From the NCBI RefSeq assembly GCF_003287275.1, contig NZ_QEVW01000005.1, positions 806,001-870,000 of the forward strand: a stretch of 64,000 nucleotides of DNA, in the 5' to 3' direction. This DNA is from Paenibacillus taichungensis (GTDB lineage Bacteria; Bacillota; Bacilli; Paenibacillales; Paenibacillaceae). Position numbers and translations under genes: made by a program. This document shows, piece after piece, positions 26,574 through 36,088 of the stretch. The notes beneath the pieces were generated by a model. The model was not told where the DNA came from. It searched no databases and was given only the letters and a program-made list of their open reading frames with translations. Every line of letters begins with the position of its first letter. The stretch's first letter is position 1.

Positions 26574-28267
26574 ACCGATGTCCACCTCCAGCCTGCCGGA
26601 TATTCATTTTTCAGTACACCATCCAGCCATTTCCCCCAGCCAGCCGCAAAACCGTCCACACACACCAACACATAACCTTTGGCCGCCGTATCTGCTTGAC
26701 GTTCAACTCGTGCTTCTTCGATGTTCAACGTTTCTCCTTTGAGATACCTTACTGCTTCACCCTCTGCTGAAGAAAGGTTAACGGATCTCTGGGCTTCAGC
26801 TGCATTCAAAGCACATGCAAGCGGATGAGAGGGCACAAATCGCCCATTCTTCACGGTACCCATAAACCAGCCTGGACGAATGACTTTCAGTCCCTCCAGC
26901 CGTGCTGCGCCAACCGATGATTGATACACACGATCTCCGTAACATACCGTTTCTCCGGTTAACTCCATCTCTAATTGTTCTTTCATAAACAAAGTGTAGA
27001 TCCCAACCGGATCCATACTTGCCGGATCAGCTCCGCGTCCCTGACCCCGTTCCGATTTACGTCCACCGTGATCTTTACCTTTTTTGCTCGGTCTACCCGG
27101 ATTCTTGCTGCCACCAGCCTGTCTGTCATGGGACTCTCTGGATTCGATTCGCAACAGACGTTCCTTTTTACGATCAGCCTTGGTCATAGCAATTGAAGAA
27201 GCAGCAATAGAGTGATCCTTGTTCCCCTCTACTTCAATCCTGGACACATCCCCGACCTGTCCATACTCCATTGCTCCTTCTTTAACTACTCCTAGTTGAT
27301 CTGTTTCCAATCCTTGCCCTGCACGATGCTGTAATACAGCGACATAATGCCCCTCTCCTTCTAGAAGGTGTGGCCACAATCTTGCGGTACCACGTGTTTG
27401 ATCCAGCACATCTTTAGTCTCATCGGCCTTCTCAGGCATCATCTGACGCACCCATTCCGGACGCCCTGGAGCAAATCCTGTCTCTTCAGAAATGTCCCTG
27501 ACAACGAAATCACGGTTTACATTCAGAAACTCCGCAATCATCGCTTCATTTTCCTCCGGCGCAAAGGTACAGGTTGAATATACAATTGTACCTCCCGGAG
27601 CCAGCAATCGTGCCGCAGTCTCAAGGATATCGCGCTGCATGAGTACACATTTTTCCACCGAATGATGTTCCCACGATTTCACCATGTCCTCATCTTTGCG
27701 GAACATACCTTCACCTGAACAAGGCGCATCAATTAATACTTTGTCAAAATAATGAGGAAATGCGTTCGCGATCCGCTCGGGTGACTCATTCAAAACAACA
27801 GCGTTCCTCACCCCGTACAATTCCACGTTCTTGGCCAGCGCTTTTGTGCGTTCAGCATGGATATCGTTGGTGACAAGCACCCCCTTACCTTGCAACTTTG
27901 CAGCAATCTGTGTCGTTTTCCCTCCCGGAGCAGCACACAGATCAAGCACACGATCTCCAGGCTCCACCTGTAATAATTCAACTGGAGCCATTGCACTTGG
28001 TTCCTGTATATAATACAGGCCTGCATGATAATAAGAGTGCAGCCCCGGTTTAACACCATGAGGTACATAGAACCCTGTCTCACACCAAGGAATAGGTCTT
28101 AGATCAAACGGAGCAATCCCATCGAATTGTTCCATCGATATTTTCAGCGTATTCACTCTCAATCCCGCATGGGGAGACTGTTCATACGATTTCATAAATT
28201 GTTCGAACTCATCACCCAGCAAACTTTCCATTCGCTCAGCAAATATCAAAGGTAACTTTACACCCAT
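26570..28267 (-). CDS. RsmF/NOP2-type rRNA cytosine-C5 methyltransferase
   Basis: A protein of about 565 aa. The methyltransferase core occupies the first ~310 residues: SAM loop VLDLCAAPGGKTTQIA, then VLIDAPCSGEGMF and IVYSTCTFAPEENE, which provide the two cysteines used for attack on cytosine C5 and product release. A Lys/Arg/Gly-rich, probably disordered stretch near 385-420 links to a C-terminal RNA-binding (PUA/FAU-like) part ending near the stop. The start is uncertain: ATG 28267 is chosen, with AGGA about 11 bp upstream, and ATG 28279 is an alternative. The rRNA target cannot be told from the sequence. It is coupled to the pseudouridine synthase by an ATGA overlap. Confidence 0.9.
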   Translation of the reverse strand: MGVKLPLIFAERMESLLGDEFEQFMKSYEQSPHAGLRVNTLKISMEQFDGIAPFDLRPIPWCETGFYVPHGVKPGLHSYYHAGLYYIQEPSAMAPVELLQVEPGDRVLDLCAAPGGKTTQIAAKLQGKGVLVTNDIHAERTKALAKNVELYGVRNAVVLNESPERIANAFPHYFDKVLIDAPCSGEGMFRKDEDMVKSWEHHSVEKCVLMQRDILETAARLLAPGGTIVYSTCTFAPEENEAMIAEFLNVNRDFVVRDISEETGFAPGRPEWVRQMMPEKADETKDVLDQTRGTARLWPHLLEGEGHYVAVLQHRAGQGLETDQLGVVKEGAMEYGQVGDVSRIEVEGNKDHSIAASSIAMTKADRKKERLLRIESRESHDRQAGGSKNPGRPSKKGKDHGGRKSERGQGRGADPASMDPVGIYTLFMKEQLEMELTGETVCYGDRVYQSSVGAARLEGLKVIRPGWFMGTVKNGRFVPSHPLACALNAAEAQRSVNLSSAEGEAVRYLKGETLNIEEARVERQADTAAKGYVLVCVDGFAAGWGKWLDGVLKNEYPAGWRWTSV

Positions 28268-28489
28268 ATTCCCACTCATCCTGTCTTGGTAAGATTGCAA
28301 TATCGTTTTATTTTATCATATCCAAGCTTTGCTTTCCTATCATATCGTATCTATTCCACTACAGCGTGTAATGTAGTATAATGGCAAGTAGATTGATTGA
28401 TGTGCAAAAATTCGGGTGTTTATGCATATTATCCCATCCCGTATTTTTGCCAAAACTATATTCCGATATGATCGATGGGGGATGTCTTA

Positions 28490-29038
28490 ATGAAATCCAA
28501 GAAGAAAAAGAAAAGCGCTGCGATCCTTATTTTCCTGGGTATTTTCGTCGTTTTGATTGCAGCACTTGTCCTGGTGAACCAGCAATCCAAGAAACAAATG
28601 GACGCCGTGGGGAATGCTTATGGCATCGCCGCCTCCAAGCTTAATCCTGCAACACGCGAACTGCTGAACGATCCGAACTACCAACAAATTATTTTGCCTG
28701 ACGATCTGAAAGCCAGAATTGATAACAAAGACAGCTTCTTTGTCTATTTCTTTGCCTCCGACTGCTCACACTGCCGTGCGACTACACCTCAGTTGATGCC
28801 ACTGGTCGATGAGGAAGGCATTCAACTACCACAGTTCAATCTGCGTGAATTCGATTCCGGTTGGACTGATTATAACATTGAGTACACACCAACTCTGGTA
28901 TATTATCAAGATGGTGTTGAGAAAGACCGCATGGTTGGCGGGCTTCAGGAAAATGGCAGTGACAACGGTTATACCCTGGATGACTACAAGCAATTTTTCG
29001 AGAAATATAAAGGCAGTGCTACTCCATCAGCAAGCTAA
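28490..29038 (+). CDS. Membrane-anchored thioredoxin-like protein (CxxC: CSHC)
   Basis: A 182-residue protein with a Lys-rich N-terminus, one transmembrane segment (about 10-32), then an extracytoplasmic thioredoxin fold. The redox site is FFASDCSHCRATTPQL near 95 and the cis-Pro is in IEYTPTLVYY. It should form or reshuffle disulfides outside the membrane. ATG 28490 has GGGGGA 7 bp upstream; an ATG five codons earlier overlaps the site. The unusual CSHC pair suggests an oxidising tendency, but this is inferred. Confidence 0.88.
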   Translation: MKSKKKKKSAAILIFLGIFVVLIAALVLVNQQSKKQMDAVGNAYGIAASKLNPATRELLNDPNYQQIILPDDLKARIDNKDSFFVYFFASDCSHCRATTPQLMPLVDEEGIQLPQFNLREFDSGWTDYNIEYTPTLVYYQDGVEKDRMVGGLQENGSDNGYTLDDYKQFFEKYKGSATPSAS

Positions 29039-29145
29039 TCGTATCTTCCCTTTGCGGATTTGATGGACCCGCATGGATTATATTGTCCATTGCATGGACA
29101 AGCTCCTGAGTTATTCCTAACTTTTAATGATGTCCTTTAATACCG

Positions 29146-29192
29146 AACACCCCGGCCCATTCCTCTAGAGGAACAGTCGGGGTGTTTTTTTA
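29146..29192 (+). terminator. Intrinsic terminator of the thioredoxin-like gene
   Basis: AACACCCCG pairs with CGGGGTGTT around an inner TTCCTCTAGAGGAA palindrome, followed by a T-rich run. Confidence 0.85.
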
Positions 29193-29253
29193 TAAATCAT
29201 ATGTCTGACAGTATGTTAATAAATGAAGCGGATGATGACTTTCCTTTACAAGT

Positions 29254-29748
29254 TTACTCGCTCTGCAAACCCTGCTCCTGCTGCATTGCCTTCATCTTCT
29301 CTTCATAGATTCGTCCACGTGTAGGGCTTCGGCGTTGGGGAACATTAGGCTTCAGTTCAAGAGCACGTTCTCGAACCTCCTGTACAAGCACCTCATCCTG
29401 AATCTGAATATACAAGTCTCTGTAAGGAAAATTCTGCGGCTCAGGACCCGAAAGCCCATGAACCAGCTCCTGTACTTCATGCACCAACGGCCCAAGGGCA
29501 ATGCCTCGCGAAGTTTCCGGATATGACTTTAACAGATCTACTGAACTCTGTAACATCATGCGTCCTCCGCGAAGGTTATCATTCCTGAAATGATACAATC
29601 CCACTGCAATCTGCAGCAATCCTTTGTACAGAGAATCCCGATCCCGTTCAAGCCACAGTTCTTCCAATACCTCATGGCATTCAAAGTAGTCCTGATCGCG
29701 GTTGAAGTAGATTAGATAGTCAACATACAGCGGCTCATAGCTGCTCAT
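29254..29748 (-). CDS. DUF309 family protein
   Basis: A 164-residue protein starting MSSYEPLYVDYL at ATG 29748, 11 bp after AAAGGG; the start lies inside the end of the relQ gene (14-bp overlap). The motif FECHEVLEELWLERD at about 19-33 is the HExLExxW signature of DUF309, a small helical domain of unknown function. The C-terminus is basic and probably flexible. The overlap implies it is co-translated with the alarmone synthetase. Confidence 0.88.
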   Translation of the reverse strand: MSSYEPLYVDYLIYFNRDQDYFECHEVLEELWLERDRDSLYKGLLQIAVGLYHFRNDNLRGGRMMLQSSVDLLKSYPETSRGIALGPLVHEVQELVHGLSGPEPQNFPYRDLYIQIQDEVLVQEVRERALELKPNVPQRRSPTRGRIYEEKMKAMQQEQGLQSE

Positions 29749-30550
29749 CCGGGTTTTCGCCCTTTCTAGCCGCATTCAGAAGTGCTTTCACATCATCCAG
29801 AAGGTCTTTTAACCCTTCCATATCATGACGCTCCCAGCAGTCATTGAAACGCTTTTGTGCATCTATCGCTTCGTTCACAAGGTGGTAGAAGTACAATTGA
29901 TGTATGATGTTCAACGTTCTTGATACAATATTGGAGTCATCTTCAAAGGCCTTTTGCGCCTCCAGAATTTGCAGACGGATCGCCGACATCTCATTATCGA
30001 GTACAAAAGCGGCTTCCGCCGTCTTTTTCAATCGTGCGCGCATATCATCCGGCAGACTCTCCCGGAACTTGTAGCTTAGGGAGTGCTCGATCGTGGCCCA
30101 GAAGTTCATCGCCAGCGTCCGAATCTGAATCTCGGCCAGCACATTCTTCTGCCCAAGAGCCGTCTGAACAGGATACTCAATAATCATATGGAAACTGCGG
30201 TAGCCGCTCTCTTTGAAATTGGTGATATAATCTTTTTCAATTAATACCGTCAAATCCTTACGACCACGAATATACTCGGCTACCCGCCGAATATCATCCA
30301 CAAACTGGCACATAATGCGGATACCTGCAATATCCTCAATGCCTGTTTCCACCTGATCAAGCGGCACATTCAGGCGTCTGGATTTCTCCAGAATGCTGGA
30401 TATTTTTTTGACACGACCGGTAACGAATTCGATCGGGGCGTATTCTTCCCTTTTCTTAAGCTCCGCCCGCATCGTTTTAAACTTAACTTTCAATTCCTCT
30501 ACCGCTTGTTCATAAGGAAGTAAAAATGTACCCCAGTCTCTACCGTCCAT
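29735..30550 (-). CDS. relQ: Small alarmone synthetase (RelQ/YjbM family)
   Basis: A 271-residue, single-domain (p)ppGpp synthetase without a hydrolase domain. It transfers pyrophosphate from ATP to GDP or GTP in the cytoplasm. The synthetase motifs are IEDIAGIRIMC, EKDYITNFKESGYRSFHMII (a 20-residue G-loop region) and AEIQIRTLAMNFWATIEH with the catalytic Glu. RelQ proteins are usually nearer 210 residues; this one has an extra C-terminal helical stretch (about 215-271). ATG 30550 has AGGAGG 7 bp upstream. Confidence 0.92.
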   Translation of the reverse strand: MDGRDWGTFLLPYEQAVEELKVKFKTMRAELKKREEYAPIEFVTGRVKKISSILEKSRRLNVPLDQVETGIEDIAGIRIMCQFVDDIRRVAEYIRGRKDLTVLIEKDYITNFKESGYRSFHMIIEYPVQTALGQKNVLAEIQIRTLAMNFWATIEHSLSYKFRESLPDDMRARLKKTAEAAFVLDNEMSAIRLQILEAQKAFEDDSNIVSRTLNIIHQLYFYHLVNEAIDAQKRFNDCWERHDMEGLKDLLDDVKALLNAARKGENPDEQL

Positions 30551-30685
30551 GCTTATGCCTCCTGTCTCTATAGCTTCCCCTGTTCTTATCCATTATACAT
30601 GATGTTAAGCGGGGGGAAGAGTCCCGTGCGACATCGCCCTCTTCCACGCTTCTAATTTTCAATCCGGGGAACTCCGAAACATTGC

Positions 30686-31783
30686 TTAACGATGCTCCGC
30701 ACCGACAGCTTCCGAAATATGACTATAACCGTCTTTGCGCAGCAATTCACGCAGTCCGGCATGAATGCGCCGGTTCACTTCAGGTCCTTCATAGATCAAT
30801 GCCGTATATATTTCCACCAGGCTGGCACCTGCTTTAATCTTTTCGTAAGCATCTTCGCTTGTGAAAATGCCCCCCGATCCGATGATTGGCAGTTTGCCTT
30901 CGGTCTGGCGATAAATTTGGCGAATGATTTCCGTTGAACGGTCACGCAGCGGCTTGCCACTTAGTCCGCCTGTCTCTTTGGCATGCTGATGGGACAGACC
31001 TTCCCGGCTAATCGTGGTATTTGTTGCGATGATTCCGGCAACTCCACTATCTGCAATGGTGCTCACCATATATTCAAGCTCCTGGTCATTCACATCAGGT
31101 GCGATTTTGACCAAGACCGACTTAACGGAACCACCCGCTCTTTTGCGCTGTGTCTCCATCTCATCCATCACTGCAGCAAGCAATTCCTTCAATTCATTCC
31201 CATGTTGCAGATTACGCAAATCCGGTGTATTTGGTGAACTGATATTCACCACAAACAGGTCCGCATAATCGTATAGCGCCCGAATGCATTTCGCATAATC
31301 CAAATGCGCTTCTTCATTCGGTGTCGCCTTATTTTTACCTATATTTACGGCCACTGGAATACGGCGCTCTGTGAGGCGTGCCAATTCACCCGCCATCGCT
31401 TCGGCTCCAAGGTTATTGAAGCCCATCCGGTTCACCAATGCCTCATCGGGAGGCAGGCGGAATAACCTTGGCTGGTCGTTACCTGGCTGTGCAAGCGGTG
31501 TGACTGTGCCCACTTCCATGAAGCCAAACCCGATGGAAGAAAAGCCTGTTACAGCCTGTCCGTTTTTATCCAAACCAGCCGCAAGTCCTACAGGTGTAGG
31601 GAAATGACATCCAAACATATCCACAGCCAGATCCGATGTTTCACGCACGCCATACATGACACGCAAACCGGAAGGAACCGGGCGAATACTCCCCATTCCA
31701 CTGAGGCCACCGATAATTAGATGATGGGCCTGCTCAGGGTCCATTTTGAACAACAAAGGTTTAGCAAGACTTCTGTATAACAA
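30686..31783 (-). CDS. pyrD: Dihydroorotate dehydrogenase, quinone type (class 2)
   Basis: A 365-residue, membrane-associated flavoenzyme that oxidises dihydroorotate to orotate in pyrimidine synthesis. The N-terminal amphipathic helical part (LYRSLAKPLLFKMDPEQAHH) is that of class 2 enzymes. VNISSPNTPDLRNLQ carries the catalytic serine and GSGGIFTSEDAYEKI binds the FMN phosphate. The start is TTG 31783, with CGGAG 8 bp upstream; the longer open frame upstream has no site. It stands alone, not in a pyr operon, so it supplements or replaces a class 1 enzyme. Confidence 0.95.
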   Translation of the reverse strand: MLYRSLAKPLLFKMDPEQAHHLIIGGLSGMGSIRPVPSGLRVMYGVRETSDLAVDMFGCHFPTPVGLAAGLDKNGQAVTGFSSIGFGFMEVGTVTPLAQPGNDQPRLFRLPPDEALVNRMGFNNLGAEAMAGELARLTERRIPVAVNIGKNKATPNEEAHLDYAKCIRALYDYADLFVVNISSPNTPDLRNLQHGNELKELLAAVMDEMETQRKRAGGSVKSVLVKIAPDVNDQELEYMVSTIADSGVAGIIATNTTISREGLSHQHAKETGGLSGKPLRDRSTEIIRQIYRQTEGKLPIIGSGGIFTSEDAYEKIKAGASLVEIYTALIYEGPEVNRRIHAGLRELLRKDGYSHISEAVGAEHR

Positions 31784-32038
31784 ATCACTCACTCCGTTCT
31801 GGTCCGGTACGCTGAAAAAATGCTTTCCGTCTTTTTCATATGTAAAAAAACACTCTATACACAAGTCTATCCGTTTCTTCTTCAAAAGGAAAGTAGTTTG
31901 AGCATAGACAGAAGGAATCCTATTATGCAAAATGCTCACAAGAAATCCACCCGCCTACTGGAAATGGCGAGTTGAATTCTTTACAATGGGAGCATGGCTA
32001 CATCTATATAGCCTTATTCCATGAAGGAGGAACAGCCC

Positions 32039-32176
32039 ATGGCTCCCAAACGCAAACCACCTACTTTGCAGCAAAAGAAAGATGAAGTCAACCGGAAAGC
32101 CATTATCTGGACCGCAGCCAGCGTCGGTGGACTGATCATTATCATTGGTGCGCTTATTATTATCGCCAACCTGTAA
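32039..32176 (+). CDS. 45-residue single-span membrane protein
   Basis: A very short gene on the plus strand with an excellent AAGGAGG 9 bp before ATG 32039, ending at TAA 32176. The product begins with a basic head (MAPKRKPPTLQQKKDEVNRK), followed by one hydrophobic helix (about 21-43, GGLIIIIGALIIIAN) and almost no tail. It should sit in the membrane with its basic head inside. It lies between the divergent pyrD start and the convergent L,D-transpeptidase end. I know no function for it; the strong ribosome binding site is the main support. Confidence 0.75.
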   Translation: MAPKRKPPTLQQKKDEVNRKAIIWTAASVGGLIIIIGALIIIANL

Positions 32177-32262
32177 ATGATTCAATCGACTGTTTCTGCA
32201 TCTACATACCAATCCAGCACGGATTTTACGTTCTCTTCGGTCTGAATCATTTGGTTTATCGT

Positions 32263-33702
32263 TTAATTCAACCAATGATACGTCTTATTCGGATTATTTT
32301 GCTTGGGAACAAGTGTGTACCGGTAGCGATCCTTCGCTTCTGGAACCATAGCTGGCTCTGGCAGCAGATCTTTCCCGATGCGTACCGGAGTTCCCTGAGG
32401 AGCAAGAGCAAATAGCTCTTCCACATCTTCAGTATTCATTCTCACACATCCAAGGGATTCATCCAGCCCGATACTGTTTGGCTCGTTGGTCCCATGGATG
32501 GCATAATTCGTGTCCGATAGCTGCATGCCCCTACTTCCAAATTCGCCATTGGAACGACCATTGGGATTTACAACTTTGTCTGAAATGACAAACGAACCCT
32601 CTGGAGTGCGATCTCCCCCAAGCCCCACCTCGTAATTTCGAATAATGGTGTCGCCACTAATCAGTGCAAGCTTGTGTCTGCTCTTGTCCACGATGATCTC
32701 AAGCCGATCCTGCAAAAAAGGCTTTCCGCCTAACGTATCCACAAATGCAGCGTTTTTGCCTTCCGGCAAATCTGAACCTTCATGTGTTCCCTTAGCTGTG
32801 TTTTTTCCTATTCCCATTTGCCCTTGTTGATGCATGGCTAGTAGTGCCGGAAACATCCCGGTCATGCCAGGTGCAGTTTCACCCAGAATATTATTTGGAA
32901 ATGGCTGGGCAAGTTGCGCAACACTTTTCGGCCAGTTTCCGTTTCGTTTCTTATATGTAATCATTGCACTCGACAGAGCTGCCGCGGATTCCTGTTTGAC
33001 TGTCCAGGCTTGTGCCAGGCGTTTGATCTCCGGTGATACTTCCGGTGGTTCACAGTTACACTGTTTGGCATCATAACTCTGTGCCGTTAATTTGCCACTG
33101 CTGTTCGTCTGAACGATATATTTCACCGCCATGTTTCGCTTCCATAATATCCAGTTATCTGCGACCTGCATTCCAAGCACAGCCGATGTCTGCACTTTCG
33201 CACCAGAACCCGACCATGCAGCTGCAAGTGCAGCCTCCCCCTGGTTGCCTCCACCGAATGCTCCAGCTGTAAACACATTGGAGTTCACAACAAGAGCCAA
33301 GTCTCCCTTCGGGCTATTCCCTGATTCGTTATCCATGGAATCGTCCGTCGATTCCAAAGCTGAAGCCAAAGCCTCGGCTGCATCACGATTGAAACCAGGA
33401 GCATCCGCAGGTGGTAATCCTGCCAGCACAAGCAGCATCAGCAGGGTGAGCCACATCTTGCGAACACGATGTTTTTTCTCCTTTTGCTCAGCCATCTCAA
33501 CCAGCTTCTCCTGATAATCCACCCATATATCTGCCGGTGCCTTGCTTCGCTCGAAAGCCTCGTAGACTTCACCCGCCTGTTGAAAACAATAGTTCGCTTT
33601 GGCTTCCTGCCCTTCAGCCAAATATTCCTTACCGAGTAAATACCAGGCCATTTTATTATCGGGATGTTTCTTTACATATGTTCGTAGGTGAGTATTTTGC
33701 AT
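32263..33702 (-). CDS. L,D-transpeptidase (YkuD domain) with N-terminal TPR-like part
   Basis: A protein of about 479 aa. The first ~60 residues look like a TPR-type helical pair (NKMAWYLLGKEYLAEGQ). One transmembrane segment follows (about 83-102), then a poorly conserved extracellular region. The C-terminal YkuD domain (about 330-455) has the catalytic motif HGTNEPNSIGLDESLGCVRM, with the Cys nucleophile. The enzyme should cross-link peptidoglycan stems by 3-3 bonds, or attach proteins to them, outside the membrane. The cytoplasmic TPR-like head may dock a partner. ATG 33702 has GGAGG 5 bp upstream. Confidence 0.92.
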   Translation of the reverse strand: MQNTHLRTYVKKHPDNKMAWYLLGKEYLAEGQEAKANYCFQQAGEVYEAFERSKAPADIWVDYQEKLVEMAEQKEKKHRVRKMWLTLLMLLVLAGLPPADAPGFNRDAAEALASALESTDDSMDNESGNSPKGDLALVVNSNVFTAGAFGGGNQGEAALAAAWSGSGAKVQTSAVLGMQVADNWILWKRNMAVKYIVQTNSSGKLTAQSYDAKQCNCEPPEVSPEIKRLAQAWTVKQESAAALSSAMITYKKRNGNWPKSVAQLAQPFPNNILGETAPGMTGMFPALLAMHQQGQMGIGKNTAKGTHEGSDLPEGKNAAFVDTLGGKPFLQDRLEIIVDKSRHKLALISGDTIIRNYEVGLGGDRTPEGSFVISDKVVNPNGRSNGEFGSRGMQLSDTNYAIHGTNEPNSIGLDESLGCVRMNTEDVEELFALAPQGTPVRIGKDLLPEPAMVPEAKDRYRYTLVPKQNNPNKTYHWLN

Positions 33703-33810
33703 CCGATCCTCCATCATTTCGCCTTTTTCCGTTTATAAATATATATCGGCAAATGATGACAAGAAATCCATAGGACTTGAGTACCCGGATCTTAACCTCA
33801 ATATTCGACA

Positions 33811-33855
33811 AAAAAAGCACACCCCACTGTCCCAAAGACAGAAGAATGTGCTTTT
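33811..33855 (-). terminator. Intrinsic terminator of the ferredoxin gene
   Basis: AAAGCACA pairs with TGTGCTTT, enclosing an inner CTGTC/GACAG stem, and is followed by a T-rich tract on the minus strand. Confidence 0.85.
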
Positions 33856-33875
33856 GTATGTTCATATGAAAGGAA

Positions 33876-34133
<258 letters not shown>

Positions 34134-34237
34134 CTATTATTCAAAAACGTACAGTATTTTTATCTAGAAACATATTAATACAAAGTAAGAGTTATTACAA
34201 ATAATTTTAACAGCCTCAAGACTCCATTATGCCCTAT

Positions 34238-35542
34238 TTAATCGAGACTTTGCAAATTATCTTTTTGCAGCGATGTTCCTCGGACTTTATGATTGCGCAG
34301 TAATACGGAAGGATCATCCCCCAGCATGCCAGCAGTAACGACAGCATTTTCGCCAAATTTGTCACGTAACTGATCCATGATGCGAATCAGATTTTCCTTC
34401 TTCGGCTTCTGCTCATATTCAAACAGATCAAGCTGTATCGCCGACTCCTCACGTGGAATTAGGGTTTGAAGGGTCACACCCAACATACGAACAGGCTTCC
34501 CGCCGCCCCAATGTTTTGCAAATAAAGCACAGGCCTCCCGGTATATGATCGAGGAATCTTCAGTAGGCACCTCCATCATCCGCGATCTCGTAATTGTCTT
34601 CATATCCGGTGTACGAATCGTAATCTGAATGCCTTGACTGAGCATTTCGTGTTTGCGCAATCGTCTTGCAACTTGGTCACTTATATTCAGTAACACCCGA
34701 TGTACATCATCCATTTCAGATATATCCGCAGGTAATGTTGTCGTGTGTCCAATCGATTTGTTCGCTTCACGTTCAGCCTGAACTGCTGAATGATTAATGC
34801 CGTTTGCTGAATTTTTTAACCAGGAGCCATTAATTCCAAACACATCGGTTAACATCCGTTCGTCTGATTTGGCCAGCTGTCCTATGGTTTCAATACCCAG
34901 TTTCTTCAGCTTTTCCGCTGTCTTTTTTCCGATCCCAAACATCTCGTTACAAGGTCTATGCCACAATATTTGAGGTACATCCCTCATCCTCAAAATCGAA
35001 ATGCCATTAGGTTTTTTCAAATCAGAAGCCATTTTGGCAAGCAGTTTGTTTGGGGCAATTCCGATTGAACAAGGCATTCCCAGCTCATCCCGGATTCTAT
35101 TCTGAATACTTTCCGCAATTTCCAGCGGTGTACCGAACTGTCTGGACCCCGTAATATCGAGATAACACTCATCGATTGAGGTCGCTTCAAGCAGCGGTGT
35201 ATAACTGTAAGCTATTTTCATGAATTCTTTCGAATACCGACGATATAAATGAAAATCCGGACGAATCACAATTAAGTCAGGACATTTCTTCAATGCTTGA
35301 TGAACAACCATGCCTGTAGAAATACCTCTTCTTCGAGCTGTGTATGAACAAGTTACTATGACACCTTTGCGCACTTCACTACTGCCAGCAACGGCCGTCG
35401 CTTTTCCTCTATATAATTCCGGTTCCTCGGCTTCATGTACAGAGCAATAAAAAGCATTCATATCGACATGCAAAATCACTCGACCGGCGGTAGGATAATA
35501 TCGATCTACATTTAGGTTGTTATGCGTCTGGTCTGAAGACAT
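34238..35542 (-). CDS. dinB: DNA polymerase IV (Y family)
   Basis: A 434-residue translesion polymerase. The palm motifs are VILHVDMNAFYCSVH (first catalytic Asp) and TSIDECYLDIT (Asp-Glu pair). A helix-hairpin-helix (FGIGKKTAEKLKKLGIETIG) and a little-finger domain follow. LDLFEYEQ near the C-terminus fits a beta-clamp binding peptide. ATG 35542 has GGTGG about 4 bp upstream, which is slightly short. No LexA-type operator was recognised. Confidence 0.95.
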   Translation of the reverse strand: MSSDQTHNNLNVDRYYPTAGRVILHVDMNAFYCSVHEAEEPELYRGKATAVAGSSEVRKGVIVTCSYTARRRGISTGMVVHQALKKCPDLIVIRPDFHLYRRYSKEFMKIAYSYTPLLEATSIDECYLDITGSRQFGTPLEIAESIQNRIRDELGMPCSIGIAPNKLLAKMASDLKKPNGISILRMRDVPQILWHRPCNEMFGIGKKTAEKLKKLGIETIGQLAKSDERMLTDVFGINGSWLKNSANGINHSAVQAEREANKSIGHTTTLPADISEMDDVHRVLLNISDQVARRLRKHEMLSQGIQITIRTPDMKTITRSRMMEVPTEDSSIIYREACALFAKHWGGGKPVRMLGVTLQTLIPREESAIQLDLFEYEQKPKKENLIRIMDQLRDKFGENAVVTAGMLGDDPSVLLRNHKVRGTSLQKDNLQSLD

Positions 35543-35637
35543 GATCCACCACCGCCCTTTCGTATACACAATTCCGTTAAATGTTATCTCTACTCTATTA
35601 TATCAAAATCCCTTATGTAAAAATCATTTATGTCGCC

Positions 35638-35745
35638 TTATTTTCGGAGAGCCTTTACGATCGATCGAATGATACCCCACACGGCAACGACGATAATAGC
35701 GATTATAATGAGTGAAATAATTATATTCTCCCAAACAAAGCTCAT
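35638..35745 (-). CDS. 35-residue single-span membrane protein
   Basis: A very short minus-strand gene with GGAGGGG 5 bp before ATG 35745. The product is MSFVWEN, then a hydrophobic helix of Ile and Val (about 8-25) and a basic tail (RSIVKALRK). Such peptides are typical small membrane proteins that sit inside the bilayer with a positive cytoplasmic end. It lies upstream of dinB on the same strand and opposite cimA. Function unknown; the ribosome binding site and codon pattern are the support. Confidence 0.7.
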   Translation of the reverse strand: MSFVWENIIISLIIIAIIVVAVWGIIRSIVKALRK

Positions 35746-36088
35746 TCTTTCCCCTCCATTTATAAAGACAAAATTTGAAGCCATGTTCGATCCTGGAATA
35801 CTTGTATTTAGATGAAGCATAACATATTACAAGACTACGTTTACAGCTCACTTTACTCTACAATCCATCATTTGTTACACCAAATGGTGAATTCGATGTA
35901 GCATTTGGCGATAATGGTGCTATAATAATTAATTATACAAATTCACGATTTTAGGACAAATCTACACTTTGAATTTAATACAGTGTAGCGGTACAGAATC
36001 GAAGGATTCGTCACCAACATTCTAATATGTTCTTTAAACACACCATTAAACTTTCCAAAAAAGCGCTTCATCTTAAAGGAGGATCTTC
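35746..36088. other. Leader/intergenic region upstream of cimA with two hairpins
   Basis: About 340 bp. A TATAAT lies at 35921-35926 without a good -35. Two small hairpins follow: CTACACT/AGTGTAG (35962-35988) and GAATC/GATTC (35996-36009). No T-box core, riboswitch core or terminator was found, so a leader-based control of cimA is only a possibility. Confidence 0.4.

Noticed and set aside
30600..30655. Terminator after pyrD
   Set aside because: GGAAGAG/CTCTTCC forms a stem, but it is followed by C residues rather than a T run on the minus strand.
31955..32275. 106-codon minus-strand frame opposite the 45-residue gene
   Set aside because: It has no start signal, while the plus strand has a small gene with a perfect ribosome binding site.
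35820..36088. T-box riboswitch upstream of cimA
   Set aside because: The AGGGTGGnACCGCG core and a terminator are both missing.
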